From positions 13,368,932 through 13,432,931 of the forward strand of contig OZ007507.1 in NCBI GenBank assembly GCA_963931865.1: a stretch of 64,000 nucleotides of DNA, in the 5' to 3' direction. Below the pieces are notes generated by a model that was not told where the DNA came from, ran no database searches, and worked only from the letters and a program-made list of their open reading frames with translations. Position 1 is the first letter of the stretch; each line of letters opens with the position of its first letter. Below, one piece after another: positions 35,107 to 47,900 of the stretch. Source of the DNA: Axinella damicornis. Its lineage: Eukaryota; Porifera; Demospongiae; Axinellida; Axinellidae. A program made the position numbers and the translations under genes.

Positions 35107-36490
35107 TGGGGCGAGCCTGAGCGAGCCCCACAGTAGCGTTGTGTGATAAAATTTCTGTATATATATATACGGTGGTCAGCTTTCCGTATATATGTGTTGC
35201 ATTCAAATTACTCGAACTAACTGCGATAAATTGAAATTTATTGAGCAAATGCCGCGTGTAATTATTGTGCTACAACGATATCGACAGCGCTTCAAGATAT
35301 CGCATGTCCTGCGTCCAGAGCACATCAGCAACATGATGGTGTGCAGCATGAATAGCGTCACTGTGTGATGTGCCTGTTAGACTGCTTCAGCTATCGCCAG
35401 AGGATGGAAAGTTGACTGGCCTGCACTCAAAACTCACTGTGTACCAGATCTGGCACAGTGGCGTAGCCACACCCGGGCCTGCCAGGGCACGGGCCCGGGC
35501 AACTCGGTTCTGGGCCCGGGCAATAAACATTCCGAAAGGTTAATATAATTATTATTACATGAGCACATGGCATGGGCTGTCTGTGTCTAGCGTCGTAGGC
35601 CATAGGATATAGCTAGTAGTACTAAGTTGAAACAGCAAACGTACGGAAACAGTGGTCACTGGAGTAGCTCTGGCGCGAGGCGATGGCCGGCCTAGGCGCG
35701 GCGCCTAATATTTCTATCTACGCTCTGTATAATTAGAATCACCACGCGACTAACTATGAAGGTCTGGCAAGTGAGGCGGTATTCGAATGCAGCAGTGAGT
35801 CTGGTTCTGATGATAATCAATGAGCAGCCAGTTAAAAAAACCTCGTGTCAGTTGTGAAGAGACATTCGGAGCGACTCGTCCCAGCGGTCCACCAGGCAGC
35901 TGAGCATGATATTGCGACTACAGGTGCCCCACCGGTTCAGGCCCCCCCTTCACCGGATAAAACGTCTCTCTGCAGCATCGATCCTCGTACATATGGAACT
36001 TGAAGTGCAAAGAACGAAGGTGCCACGAGAGCCCATCCTCAGGATAACTGAAAATTTTTTTCCGCGCTTCGCGGACTGATCAGCGCTCCGCGCCTCTATA
36101 CACTGCCTTCGGCAGTGTGCATACATAAACAGTGCCCTACCAATTATAAATTCCTGGCTACGCCACTGATCTGGCATTAGCAGAGAACGATGAAGCCATC
36201 TTCTGTGTCAACAACAAAGACAGAGACCACTCCTGGACCTACCTGCCAGACTGCTTCAACGCTGTGAAGTGCATGAGTGTATTTTTAGTGTCATACCTTC
36301 TGGTGTGATCTGTGCCCTTAAGTTGTGCTATGCTCTCCCATTCTGATGATATGCACATGCAACTGCTCCATGCACATTTCAGCACATGCAACTGCTCCAT
36401 GCACATTCTGCACATGCAACTGCTCTATGCACATTCAGCACCTGCATGTACTCGCTCAGGCTCGCCCCACAATGTCCTGCATTCCACTAG
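35107..36490 (+). mobile_element. Helentron/HINE-like element, copy 2 (with nested hAT element)
   Basis: It starts TGGGGCGAGCCTGAGCGAGC after a T and ends CATTCCACTAG before a T. The motif CTCGCTCAGGCTCGCCCCA is inverted about 30 bp inside the 3' end. The interior shares blocks with copies 1, 3 and 4. It is interrupted at 35456-36168 by a hAT element; without it about 0.66 kb remains. CATGCAACTGCTCCATGCAC is locally repeated near the 3' end. Confidence 0.75.
35456..36168. mobile_element. 713-bp non-autonomous hAT element nested in HINE copy 2
   Basis: The left end CAGTGGCGTAGCCA and right end TGGCTACGCCACTG are inverted. A perfect 8-bp TSD ATCTGGCA lies at 35448-35455 and 36169-36176. No transposase core is seen. 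Confidence 0.9.
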
Positions 36491-38448
36491 TATTATAAGT
36501 GGATCAGGTAGCTTGGAAGGAGGGCGAGGTCACCGAGCTGTAGCCTGTAGCTTAGCTGCGTAGCTTGATTTTGCCACCAGTAGTATAAGGTTCAAAGTCC
36601 ACTGGCGCGCGCAACCAGAAATTTGGCGGGAAGTTATGGTTGCGCATGCGCAACCGGAAACAGCCGGCTGGGGTTTAAATGCTGAATTTGTAGCAAATTT
36701 TGGCGGGAAGTCGGGATGGCACACTCGCTTAGCACTTGCTTTGCAGCCTGGGGGTTGAGTGTTCGCCTCCCCAATAACCGAGTACGAGTCTGGGCCACTC
36801 CGTACATACCGGTTCTCGACTTCCCCGCCTAGCAGCCGGAGTACGCCGCGGTTCCCATCTGACCAACGAAGCTAAAGGTGGCTGGTAGAAAGCAGGTCGC
36901 CCTCCTGTGATTCCAGACACGCCTATCCAGCGCTCCTGAGGCTGCACACTTCGGTGTCTGACCTGTCATGGAGGGATGGGTGTGTTGCTAGGTTGTTATT
37001 TTTTCTTTCTTTTTTTTTTTCTTTCCTCGAGTCTTTTTTTCTTCTATTTCTTAGCTAATGGAGGGAGGCTGAAAGCTAGGTTTGTTATTATGTGTTTCTC
37101 TTTTTTTTTTCATGGTGGGAGGCTGCTCAGCTTGCAATTGGTTACTTTCTTCAAGTCCTTTTGGGGGTAGGCTGCTAGGCGTGTTCTTTTGAAGGGATTT
37201 TAGGCTGCATGATCAATCTATACACTAGACCTCTCAAAAATAATAATTATACCAGGGGCATAATGCATTGCAGAGAGACCAAGCAATAATTCGAGACCTT
37301 GAAAATTGTCCTTTGTATTATATTTTAAAGTAAAGCCATCAGTCCTATAATAATGGAAATGATGGTTACCCTGTTATATAGCCGTGCACGTTTCATTTTT
37401 GTATATATAGCTAGTGCACTGCATGTGGTCCATGCATACGTACTGTGGATCGATGTCTAGTCATTCAGCTACATGCATGTATTAACCCCGGCCTATAGCT
37501 GTGTTACTGTTATACCATTGTTTGTAGCAGGGAGAGGTTCACCCTTATGCACGTGCAATCCTTCATACAAAAATTGAATTTAAAAATGTACATAGACAAC
37601 TTCAATTATTGAATATTAACAGCTGCAGACATGCACCATCCAGTTGACAAACTCAACTGATTACAAGTACAAATGAATGATCCACGATTCATCCTCATGA
37701 CCTGGTCATATGACTAGACCTCAGTGCCCGAGTTCATGGTCGGGTTAAGCAATCGTGTGCTGCCGGATGGTAGCAACATGGGATTGTCATTGTAGCTGTA
37801 AGATCATGGAGTTGGCCTCCGCTAGCTTTGCATGGAGTTCTGCATTCTCAGCTGATACTGTAGGGCATCACAAGCCTATGGAGGTGGGGAGGGTTGTGTG
37901 CGTGAGTGTGTGGGGGTGGGGAGGGTTGTGTGCGTGAGTGTGTGAGGGTGGGGAGGGTTGTGTGTGTGTGTGGGGGGGAGGGGGGTGTGCATATGTGTGT
38001 GTGAGTGTGTGCATGTAGACTATGTGTGTGGTGAGCTGGTATGCATGATTGTAGTAAGTGTGTCTGTGTAATCAAGGAGGTGTGGATGTGTGCAAGCTAC
38101 AATCACTTATCCAGGGATAAGTATACTGACGTTCAGAAGTCAGTAATCTCAAGTATCCTGTTGTCATAAACTGCAGCTGATCTCATACTGTCACTCAGAC
38201 GTAGCTTCTCCTCTTTGCAGCCTCTCCTTCAGTGATATGTCGTCATTGCAATACAGCTCTGGGGCTTGAAGGCTGGTAGGATGCTGCTTCTTAGCTAGAG
38301 GGGTAAGAGGGAGGAGGAAGGAGAGTGGGAGGAAGGGAAGGAGCCAAAAGGGAGGAAGAAGAGGGAGCAAATTCAAGTTTAGTGAGTTGCTCACCACCAT
38401 AGTGGTCTAATAGCAGTGAGGGACTTCAACAAAGGTACGTGTATTTGT
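36491..38448. other. Intergenic, low-complexity and T-rich DNA
   Basis: Contains a T-rich stretch (about 36995-37120) and a GTGTGTG/GGGGTGGGGAGGGTTGTG repeat (37880-38035). A purine-rich patch (38290-38370) also lies here. Minus-strand scraps near 37780-37860 and 38150-38260 look weakly like coiled-coil coding sequence (AENAELHAKLAEANSM), but no complete exon with usable splice sites was found. Confidence 0.5.
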
Positions 38449-38818
38449 TAGCCTCGTTGACAATAATACACGGAGGTGGAAGGGCGGTGAAAAACGTGGA
38501 AGGCCTGGTATCATTCATCATGTGAGTGACGTGAGGTGGACGTGAGGTGGACATAGGGGGGGCGGGGCCCATAGTCGTTTCAGCAGGTCCTGAAGGCTGT
38601 TCATCATCCAGTCGGCTCGGTTCGAACGCTCCGCGGCTAGTCAAGTCTCAGACAGTCTACATTACTTCGTCGGCGGTTTTTAAACTAGGCCCCCCCCCCA
38701 TGTCCATGTGACATAAAGCATGTGATGAATAATACCAGGCCGCCCTTCCGCATCCATGTATTATTGTCAACGCAAACCGAAGAACAGAAAAAACGGGGTA
38801 GGCCTGGGAACGAGGCTA
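38449..38818. mobile_element. 370-bp long-TIR MITE, 9-bp TSD, sister of 18435-18875
   Basis: It starts TAGCCTCGTTGACAATAATA and ends GGCCTGGGAACGAGGCTA. A perfect 9-bp TSD TGTATTTGT lies at 38440-38448 and 38819-38827. The interior shares CAGGTCCTGAAGGCTGTTCA with the 18.4-kb copy in opposite orientation. The left TIR has lost its outer part after TAGCCTCGTT. Confidence 0.88.
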
Positions 38819-39280
38819 TGTATTTGTATAACTCTTACTCTGTATGTGCATGGTCAATTGACCTTTGTCACATTGCATATGTGGAATCTAAGGTACTGTA
38901 TCTCTGCAGGAATTACTCACAGTTGGATGCAGTATGCGTAGTACTAATGCAAGCACCTCACTACACCAGTATATGTGAGCGGATTTGAGAAAAGGGGTAA
39001 CATCTTCCAAAAACTAATAACTTCAGAACGTTATGGCTATGAAACTTGCTACAAATATTCATACATCATCTTGCTATTTGTACATTCGATAGGAATTCTG
39101 AGCCATACCCACATCCAGTGGGCAGGGTGAGTGCACGTGCCAATCGCATTCGAAAATTACCATTTTATGCCTCACTTTGGAGCCTCACTGTTAGGGGCAG
39201 GAGCCTTCCTACACTTTCAAATGTTGGATCTGTGAAGTAGAAGGCCTGATACGCCTACAAACCTCACAGGAAAGCCAAGG

Positions 39281-39358
39281 TAGCCTCGTTCCCAGGCCTT
39301 CCACACCTCCAGCTTTTGATCAAAAGCTGAAGGTGTGGAAGGCCTGGGAACGAGGCTA
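39281..39358. mobile_element. 78-bp perfect hairpin MITE, TAGCCTCG family
   Basis: It is almost entirely palindromic around CTTTTGATCAAAAG. The ends are TAGCCTCG and CGAGGCTA. An 8-bp TSD AGCCAAGG lies at 39273-39280 and 39359-39366. Confidence 0.9.
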
Positions 39359-39511
39359 AGCCAAGGCTCTTATTGGCTTGGAATGATGGTAAGTTGAAAC
39401 AAGTTACACCTTTTCTCAAATCCGCTCACATATAGCTCACATTTCTTTTCCTTGCGGTTCCGCAGTCGACCACCACATAGTCCTTACAATGCTTGCGACA
39501 GCTGATACCAC

Positions 39512-39580
39512 AGTGTGTGTGTGTGTGAGAGAGTGTGTGTGTGTGTGTGTGAGTGTGTGTGAGAGTGTGTGTGTGTGTGT
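39512..39580. repeat. (GT)n/(GA) microsatellite
   Basis: A GT dinucleotide tract with GAGA interruptions. Confidence 0.9.
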
Positions 39581-40067
39581 ACTAGGAACAGTCGAAGGGT
39601 ACAGTGTATGAACAAACAGTCTAGAATAGGTTTCCTAATGGATGGTGTTATGCAGTGTTACCCCGGTGTTACGCATGCAAAGGCCAATAGCTAATTAAGT
39701 GACAGAAAACTTAACTAAAAAGGGTTACGTCCAAGTCCACAAGCCGACGTAACAAGAGCTCGTAGTTCGATTCTTGCCCCAAGCAGAGTGGTTTGACAGC
39801 ACGTTCCGTCTCCAGAGGTGCAGTGTCACAGAGGGGGCAGGGGTGGTTACCCCTCCCATGATGATTCAAAACCCTGCTCAGCAACTAGTGTGAGGGACCC
39901 CAAAGTCTACAGTTGCATCCCACAGTCTTGCCCATCCAACTCTCCTCTCTATGAGCTATCAAGGGGGCTCGCACACCACATCTGTCCAGTAGCAGTACAC
40001 CATCCATTCTCCCAACCTCTCCCTTCAAGCTCTTCCCCACACCTTCCAGCATCTGATCAGTGAAAGC

Positions 40068-40141
40068 TAGTCTCACAGGCCAGAAACGTTTCCTGTTTGG
40101 GGGTGTGGCCAGACCCCCAAACAGGAAAAAGCGTGAGACTA
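40068..40141. mobile_element. 74-bp fold-back MITE with 9-bp TSD
   Basis: TAGTCTCAC and GTGAGACTA ends form a hairpin (TTTCCTGTTTGGGGGT pairs with its complement). A perfect TSD AGTGAAAGC lies at 40059-40067 and 40142-40150. Confidence 0.9.
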
Positions 40142-40356
40142 AGTGAAAGCCACACCACACAACTCCTCCAAGTCCTTACACTCCCTCACCAAACACAGAG
40201 AAGAGATACTGTCACTCATTGATTCCACCAGCCTTCCACTCACACACCTTGAACCTGCACTCAGTACCCTCTGAATTGAAGGAACCCCAACTTACTTTTC
40301 AATCATCTTGCTCCTCACTGACATACACTATATTATCGATTGCTGTGATGCTTTGG

Positions 40357-40414
40357 TAGTCTCGTGCCCAGACCGCCCCGCGGGGCGGGGGGTGTGGTCT
40401 GTGCACGAAGACTA
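40357..40414. mobile_element. 58-bp fold-back MITE
   Basis: TAGTCTCGTGCCCAGACC pairs with GGTCTGTGCACGAAGACTA. The flanks ATGCTTTGG and ATGCTTTTG match in 8 of 9 bases, a diverged TSD. Confidence 0.75.
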
Positions 40415-41071
40415 ATGCTTTTGACACAGTCCATGATCCACAGTCCAGAGTCCAGGTTTGCACTAACCCTATGATGACGCTGTGTTTACATGATGGCGCT
40501 GATCGATCGACGGTCGACACGTCACGCCCTAATACCATCTTGTGATTGAGGCAAATTCGAAAGGAAGGCTTGACAGCATCACCCGCTGGCCAACTTCAAG
40601 CATCCGTGGTAAGAGTAATTTGTTTGGGACATAGCTAAGTTCTATAGTCGAAAGTTCAACTAGTTGTGTTGTTCTCTTGAAGGTACTGTAATTCAGTAGA
40701 GCCTGCAACAGACAGAGAAGAAACCTTTCTAGCCACTAACTCAGTGCAGGGAATCACAGCCAATTCTGGGGCTGGCTTCTAAGATAAGAGGATAATTGCT
40801 GCTATTTAACCCTTTGGCCACGTAGTGACTGTTGGCAAAAAGAGTGGAAATTGAAAGTACATGTAGTGTTTCCCTCAATGGAAGGTAATCTAGTCCTTAT
40901 CTCAGGCAGATACTGTTGTGGCTTGTCCCAACACTACAGTTATTTTAACTGCTGCAAGATATGACAGTATCTGACAGTTAAAAATAACAGCGCAGTTGGG
41001 ATAAGATAACGGAGACAAGTTTTCCATACATTGTCTCCATTATCATGTCCATGGCTGCTGCAATTGACATA

Positions 41072-41568
41072 CAGTGGAACCTGTCTAATGCGGTCACCTG
41101 GGGGCCGAAAATATTTGGCCTTATTAGACAGGTGGCTGCATTACAGAAAACCTCTCTAAAGCGGTCATGTGAAATTTTAATGTGATTGACCTCATTACAA
41201 AGGTTCTTGCGACACTGAATCAAGTAAGTTCCATGAAGAAGACAACTAAGGACTTTAAGTATTGTAAAATTGTTTCATTTTTGTATGTTCAGTTTGGCAC
41301 TTTCTATAATGTTAACGCACACGTGCAAGTACGCAACCCACACGCGCACGTACGCAACGCACGCACGCACTCGGTGGCCGTTATTGGCAGTGTGTTATAG
41401 CATGCTATAGCGTGCTTGGGGTGGAGCAACGTGACCGCATTACGCATTACGCAGGTGACTGCTATAGAAGAACAGTAAAGTATGGAGACTATGGGCTCAA
41501 ATTTCGGGACTTTCCCAAGCTGACCACATTGTGGAGATTCAGGTGGCCGCTAAGGCAGGTTTCATTTG
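41072..41568. mobile_element. Pogo/Tigger-like MITE, TA target
   Basis: The left end CAGTGGAACCTGTCTAATGC with GGTCACCTG is matched by an imperfect inverted right end (CAGGTGGCCGCTAAGGCAGG then TTTCATTTG). TA is present on both sides. TIRs beginning CAGTGGAACCT are typical of pogo/Tigger-related MITEs. No transposase is seen. Confidence 0.6.
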
Positions 41569-41574
41569 TAGTAA

Positions 41575-42949
41575 CAATTGCTGTGTAGCTGTAGGAAAAC
41601 CTGCTCCGAATCAACTCCATCAACTCCATCGGTCAAGTTTGTAATGTATCCATGAACCAATGTCGTTCCATAAATGGCTACAGGCCCGTAGGCAGCCACT
41701 AATCTAGGGGAGATTCTACTGCCTATAAGGGGATTCCAATGAGTGACATTGAGGCCCTCACTCCCACTTTTATGTACGTAGGTGCCAGAATTTAATTAGG
41801 GGTGTTCCACCGAACCCGCTGAACCCCGAGCTTGAGCTATAACTGAACTAGCAGTCATGAATGTAGTTCAACTACTGCACTGAATGAATGTTGTAGCCAC
41901 CATTGATCGACCTTCATAGCCGGGCCGGGTTTGAAGTCTGACAACGACATGCTAACATGAATTACTGTATACTATACCACACAATTGAAATTTGGCCTAC
42001 TACCGGTGCTTCTTGACAGGTTTGGAACAGCTGAAGTCTCCTCCCTGGCTCACCTTTTCACATTTGCCATCACTACTTCAGCAACAGTGGGCAAATCTGG
42101 TGGGTGAAAGTGTTGTGTGCACACGCTGGTGTCTTTGGTACCTTCCTCACTGTGCAAGCTAAAGCATCACCACCACATCTTACTATATAGAGTGGTCCCT
42201 TGTAATTGTACATGTATATGTGTTCTGCATAGTAGGGCCTGAACAATTAGTCGACTTGTTGACTGAACTAAGGTTGTCGACTACATTTCTTGCATGTCAA
42301 CTAGTCAGAGGGCCAGCCTTACTCCAGAGCATGTAGAGATGCTGGTGTGTTTTGAAAGAAACTGATGTCAGTGATATCAGTGAAGTGATTTGTGTTGTGT
42401 TACAACTAGTGATGGCATTCGGTCATTTCTCAGTTAGTAGTCAATTAGTCGACTAGCCGTGCAAACTACAACCAATTAGTTGACTAGGGAAATTTCCTAT
42501 AGCCCTATACCTTTACAGTTGCCCAACTGCTGAGCTGTTACACAGTCATGTATCTAGTTATGCCATGCGTGCAGTGATTTCCAGTCTGTCGGTATGTGTG
42601 TGTGTGTGCTACTGTGTGGACACAAAAATGACGTACCTCACAAACGAGTCATGTACAGAGAGCTGTGAAAGCAAACATTTTGCTCTCTGACCAAATTATT
42701 GAGGAGAACCACACCTCGATTTTATTGATTATTCCCTTCTAATGTTTACGATAGGCAAAATGATGTCACACGTTAATTTTATTCCAAGTAAAGCACAGCT
42801 GTAGTTCGCATTCAGTGTTGAGCACACAGGATAATAAGAGGGCACTTCGTGTTTACATGTTGGTGCATGCAAGGACCATGCCTGCAACTTTATTGATTGC
42901 GGTGTCACTTTCCACGTGGAATTTGCCACATGTACATACATGTGGTTAA
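41575..42949. other. Intergenic, no gene recognised
   Basis: No supported coding region. A cluster of inverted AGTCGAC/GTTGACTA motifs at 42250-42490 suggests an eroded fold-back element, but no termini or TSD could be fixed. Confidence 0.5.
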
Positions 42950-42950
42950 T

Positions 42951-43009
42951 TGGGGCGAGCGTGAGCGAGCCCCACACTAGCGTGACTTCATTGCGCAGAG
43001 CGTGTGTAT

Positions 43010-43054
<45 letters not shown>

Positions 43055-43585
43055 GATCTTGCAAATACTGTAAATTTTAAATCAGCGAATTTCCCTTGCA
43101 CGTGCACAATAATATTCAAATTCAACAACGAGCTAGCTCTCAGACGGATGCCAGGATGGACGCACCTCGATACGCCGCCGGACTCAAGGAATCGTGAACC
43201 GTCTAGCTACCTGTTCGACGGACGATAGCGACAACAAAGACAGAGAGACCATGCACTCGTGGACATTGGCTAGAGCACCATGAACATTCTGCCTCCTCGG
43301 CCCGGGCGGCACTGACAAAGGCAGAGACTGCGGCTCAGAGTCGTGGACCTACCGTGGCACCATGGCCGGTGATGTTGGTGCTAGACTGCTTCAGCTACAA
43401 ACGCTAACCTGACTCACAGTTGCTGTGATGTACACGAGTGTATGTTTAGTGCCATAATTTCTGTGGCCTATGCTCATCCTCATTGCCCTGTCACAGTCAT
43501 GTGAATGCAACTGCTCCATGCATGTCCTGCGGCACGCGCATGCACTTCACTCAGGCTCGCCCCCCAATGTCCTGCATTCCTCTAG
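42951..43585 (+). mobile_element. Helentron/HINE-like element, copy 3
   Basis: It starts TGGGGCGAGCGTGAGCGAGC after a T and ends TTCCTCTAG before a T. GCTCGCCCCCCAATGTCCTG lies near the 3' end. It contains a CTTG tetranucleotide repeat (about 43014-43054). The shared internal block GACAACAAAGACAGAGAGAC occurs near 43228. Confidence 0.72.
43014..43054. repeat. (CTTG)n microsatellite
   Basis: About ten CTTG units lie inside HINE-like copy 3; they read as a run of Leu-Ala-Cys or Lys-Gln-Ala-Ser. Confidence 0.93.
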
Positions 43586-43789
43586 TAGTTGATCCACGTG
43601 CTTATGACTCCCTGTGATAAGCAACCATGCCTCTCTGTGATAAGCAACCATGCACCTGATAGAGTGTGTACAATTAAAGCCATACCCAAGTGTTGTGCAG
43701 TATATAGGAGCGGTGTAATATACATATATTGCATGATCCCCCTGTACGTAATTCATGACTTATGGTTTAACCAAGAATCCTGTATAACA

Positions 43790-44185
43790 GGTATGCAGTT
43801 CATAATTCTGAAAGCTACACTGGCTCGATCTCTCTTCAAGCATCACTTGTGTTTCAGCAAAGTAATTTGGCAGCGAATATTGAGCATTGCAGCTAGCACC
43901 TGGAGTGGAGATCTAGAGATGAGTGCAGACTTGAGGCTCCAACTGGGGAAATTTCGTGGATTTCTTCCCGAAGCTGCATCCAAATTCAGAGTCACTGGAT
44001 CTGGTGTTTCCAGAAATCCAATGGCAATAACAGACAGATGTGCCACACCACCCTACTCATCTGAAAGACCAAGAAAGCGATCTTCAACTGACTCCAGCCA
44101 CAACTATACGGATGTTGAGCTTTCGAACATAAAATGTAGTTCTAGTTTTTGGAATTTGATTGAATTTAGAAAGCATTCAGAATGA
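43790..44185 (+). other. Hypothetical open stretch upstream of the NLR gene
   Basis: An open frame of about 130 codons ends at 44185 and contains RLQLGKFRGFLPEAASKFRV and a basic Ser-rich tail (SSERPRKRSSTDSS). An acceptor-like TTGTGTTTCAG lies near 43858. The product is not recognised; it could be an unconnected exon, a TE scrap or chance. The remaining 44186-44984 holds a 35-bp duplication (TGGTGTTTACCATTCAGTGT at 44524 and 44553) and no recognisable promoter. Confidence 0.25.
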
Positions 44186-44984
44186 TGGCATTCTTGTTTA
44201 AGATATTATGAACTCTTGGTGACATGTATTATTATTATTCTACTGCAGCTGGTTGGTAAATAATAATATGACACTTAAATATTAGTCTGCCCACATCCCA
44301 TTTGCCAAATATGGTCTAGCACAAGAGCTATTTATGCGAACAATGTTCCCGTAGTTGGGCGCTCCTGATATTAGGCTGTATACACCGAAGCCTGGATTGC
44401 TGACCTTATAATAACTAACTTCATTCTCAGGTATTGCCCACATCACCAGCCAACTTATAAGGTCCACTGCCTTACAATTTTTGTTACCCAATGAACCTTA
44501 TTATGAAAACACACAATTCCAGATGGTGTTTACCATTCAGTGTGCTAATCAATGGTGTTTACCATTCAGTGTGCTAATCAATGTGTGATATACCATCCAG
44601 CAAGATACTGCATACTTGATAAACATGTTTACCTTCTTTTTATTTCTTGTCTATATAGCTGCTTTTCCCTGTATGGTGTGCTTTCGGAAAGCAATAGCAC
44701 AGCTTCAAGACTCCTCCAGTATAGAACCATTTCCAACAGCTCAAGCCTGCCTACAGCAGTGGATCAATCGTACCAGCGAATCACTGGAATTGCGTTTGCT
44801 AATTGTACTGTACAGACTAGTCTTCACACTCTGACTTGTCTGCACACTCACTGATAGAGACACTGAATAGCACCCGCCCAAAACTAGCTGTGATCGACTT
44901 GAACCAACAACTGACCACTGTACGGTAATATTGCTCTCTCAGTGGCTATGTGAATCTTAACAACCCTGCATCGTACATGAGACC

Positions 44985-47900
44985 ATGTCAACAGGTAGGA
45001 ACTTCACAACGCGCAATGTCTTACTGTTTAGACATCAAGACATCCAGAAATATCTTAACGTTAACAACCCTGACCTTCTGTCCCGGCTCTTTCAGCTTGA
45101 ATGTTTAACCCAGGAGCAGTATGATCAACTTCTGGCTTTCGGTAGGACTTCATGGCAGAAGGTTAACTTCCTTCTCTCCTATCTTTTAATATCTAAATGT
45201 GACAATCCTCTGAGCAGTTTTATCCAGAGCTTGAAATTTACTGCTGATTATGAACCCCATCAGAACCTTGCTGCCATTCTCAATGGGCCACAGACCTTGC
45301 AGCCTCCTAACACATTGATTCACACTGTCACCCTTAGTGCTGATGCCCTTAGAGCCGAGAAGGAGAAACTCTGCATGCTTCTTGACGTACATGCTCTCCT
45401 GCCACTCCTAAACAAGCATGGGCTTCTCTCAGTTTCTGAGTACTGTGATATTATTCAAACAGAGTCAAAAAAGTCAAAGTTTGAGCTGCTGATCAGTTCA
45501 GTTCGAAAGCACTCAGATGGTGTATCGAGACTAGTGCACTGCCTTCAAGAGGACACAGCAAATCCCTCTGGACATGCTGAGCTTGCCAATTTAATCTTAG
45601 ATCAGCAGGCACCTGCAAGTAATTACACTAAATCGTTGTCTCAGTCCCTGAAGAGACTTTACCTGGAAAGGAGAGTTCAGGTACGTGCTCGATGGCCGCC
45701 TTCTCATAATCAAGAGCTACTGGAACCACGACTAGTTGAACATAACGTAGCAGTGAAAACCACTTCAGAAGGAAATGACGCTGCAACTTTTGATTACAAA
45801 TCTCTGTTCAAACCTGGTACTGATGGGAAACCAATTCGAAATGTGTTAGTACTAGGTGAACCAGGGGTGGGCAAAAGCAAATTTTGTGAGAAGCTTCTCT
45901 GTGAATGGGGGAAGGACGCAGTTTTGAGTGAGTATTCCCTGGTGTTCTTTATACCACTGTGTATGAAGAAGATTGTGTCTTCGGAGTCATTGGATGATCT
46001 GCTTCTTCGTAGCTGTCCAGGGTTTGAAGGTTTTTCTGCCAAGCATCTTTCTCTTGGAAAAGGCTGCCTCTTTGTTCTGGATGGTTGGGATGAAATTTCC
46101 AAAGAATTGCATGAGGATGGGTCCATACTTCACGATATCATTTCCTTCAGGTTGTTGCCATTTGCATCTGTGATTGTAACTTCCCGTGTTGTAGCTTCCA
46201 ACGACTTATACAGGATGTTTTCCGTTGATCGCTGCCTCACAATCCAAGGCTTTTCTAAGGTGGATGTTGAGAACTACATCAAATCAAATATTGAGCCAGC
46301 AGCTCCTCTCATCCAACAATTGGAAGCCAACCCAGTTGTTGAGAAAGTGTGTATGAACCCACTGAACTGTGCCATTGTATGCCACCTCTGGAAGATCAAT
46401 GGAGAAAGCATTCCCATCTCTGTAACAGAATTGTACACCCGGATCATCTTCAACGTGGTACGTCGTGAGATAGAGAAAAACTTTCCCCAACATGTGAATC
46501 TATTGGATCAGTTGGAGACCAATCCGGCTGGTTTGTGGTTATGGCCCCCGATGCTTAAACTCTGCAACCTGGCATTCGCAGGACTGAAGGAAGGTCAAAC
46601 CGTGTTCACAAGAAGTGATCTCGAAAGTGTATTTGCCTCCACTTCGAGAGATCTCCCATTTTTTCATCAAAGCTTAGGCTTACTGCAATCCACCCTGAGC
46701 TATACCACAGAGGGTTACTGCAGTCTTCTCTTCTACTTCACTCACCAAACCTTCCAAGAATACTTGGCAGCTAGACACATCGCAAATCTTGATGGGTTAA
46801 AGCAGGTTGCCATCAGCCGAGAGAAATTCTCGACACTCCCTAGTTTCCAGAGAGTGTGGCAGTTTTACTTTGGTATTTCCCATCGGGACATACCTCAAGG
46901 TGTCATCTCCAATTGTTTGAAGTCCAATGATCCTAAGCACGACTACAAACTTCACTTCTGTCTCTGTGCATATGAAGCAAGCGATGAAGTAGTGGATAGG
47001 GCAGTAGCTGCAAATCTTAGGGGTAAATTTGGCCCCTACGAAGGCAAACTTTCTGCTTACGATTGTATTGCCATAGCCCAAACAATCAGTCATACTGCAG
47101 TACCACTGAAGATAATGCTTAAATACAGCCGCTGTGGTGATAGAGGGATGGTGGAGATTATTGGTTCCCTTGTTCGGAAGGTAAATGTGGAGAAGCTGCA
47201 CATTCCTTGTGCTGATATTACAGGTGACAGCTTCAGACACTTCAAAACAGCTCTTCCCGCTTTTTCCTCTCTCAGAGAACTCGACCTCGCTTCCAATAAA
47301 ATTGGACCTTCTGGAGCTTTAGTTCTAACTGACATTCTTGAATTTGGTTCCTCACTCGAAAAGATTTTCCTCAAGAATGTAGGGATCACACGAAACGATG
47401 AGGAAATCTCTACCAGGCTGATGAAATCTCTTCAGCGTCACAAACAACTCACTGAGCTGGTTTTGTCTGGAAATTATGTTGGTGTAGCTGGTGTAAAATG
47501 TCTTGCAACATCCTTGGAATGTTTACAACATCTGAAGGTTCTTAGGGTCAGGGAAGTTTTAGAGGGTTCTCCGTTGGATGAAACTGCCTTGGCTGCACTT
47601 CTTGATGCTGTTGCATCACACTGCCCAAACCTGACGGACCTTGACATATCAGGCAATTTTCTTAGCTTAGCTGGTGCCAAAGCTCTTGGCAAAGCTTTAG
47701 CAGTGTTGAAGAGTCCCCGCAGTGTGTGGGCAAACAAAGTTAACATTGGGGATCAAGGCATACATAAATTTGCTGATTGTGTGACAAAATACTCACTACA
47801 CACCAGCCACATTATTTCTCATCTTGAAATGCTGGACAATGATTTGCATGCAGAAGGCATACTTCACCTAGTGGAAGTAATTACAGCAGGTAGTCTACCT

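Noticed and set aside
36716..36790. tRNA-like stretch (GGGATGGCACACTCGCTTAG)
   Set aside because: Stem pairing is poor and the B box is not conserved.
37780..38260. Minus-strand coiled-coil-like exons
   Set aside because: The reading frames are short and no matching donor/acceptor pair was found.
39725..39785. tRNA-like B box (GTAGTTCGATTCTTGCC)
   Set aside because: No matching A box or cloverleaf could be drawn; at most a tRNA-derived SINE scrap.
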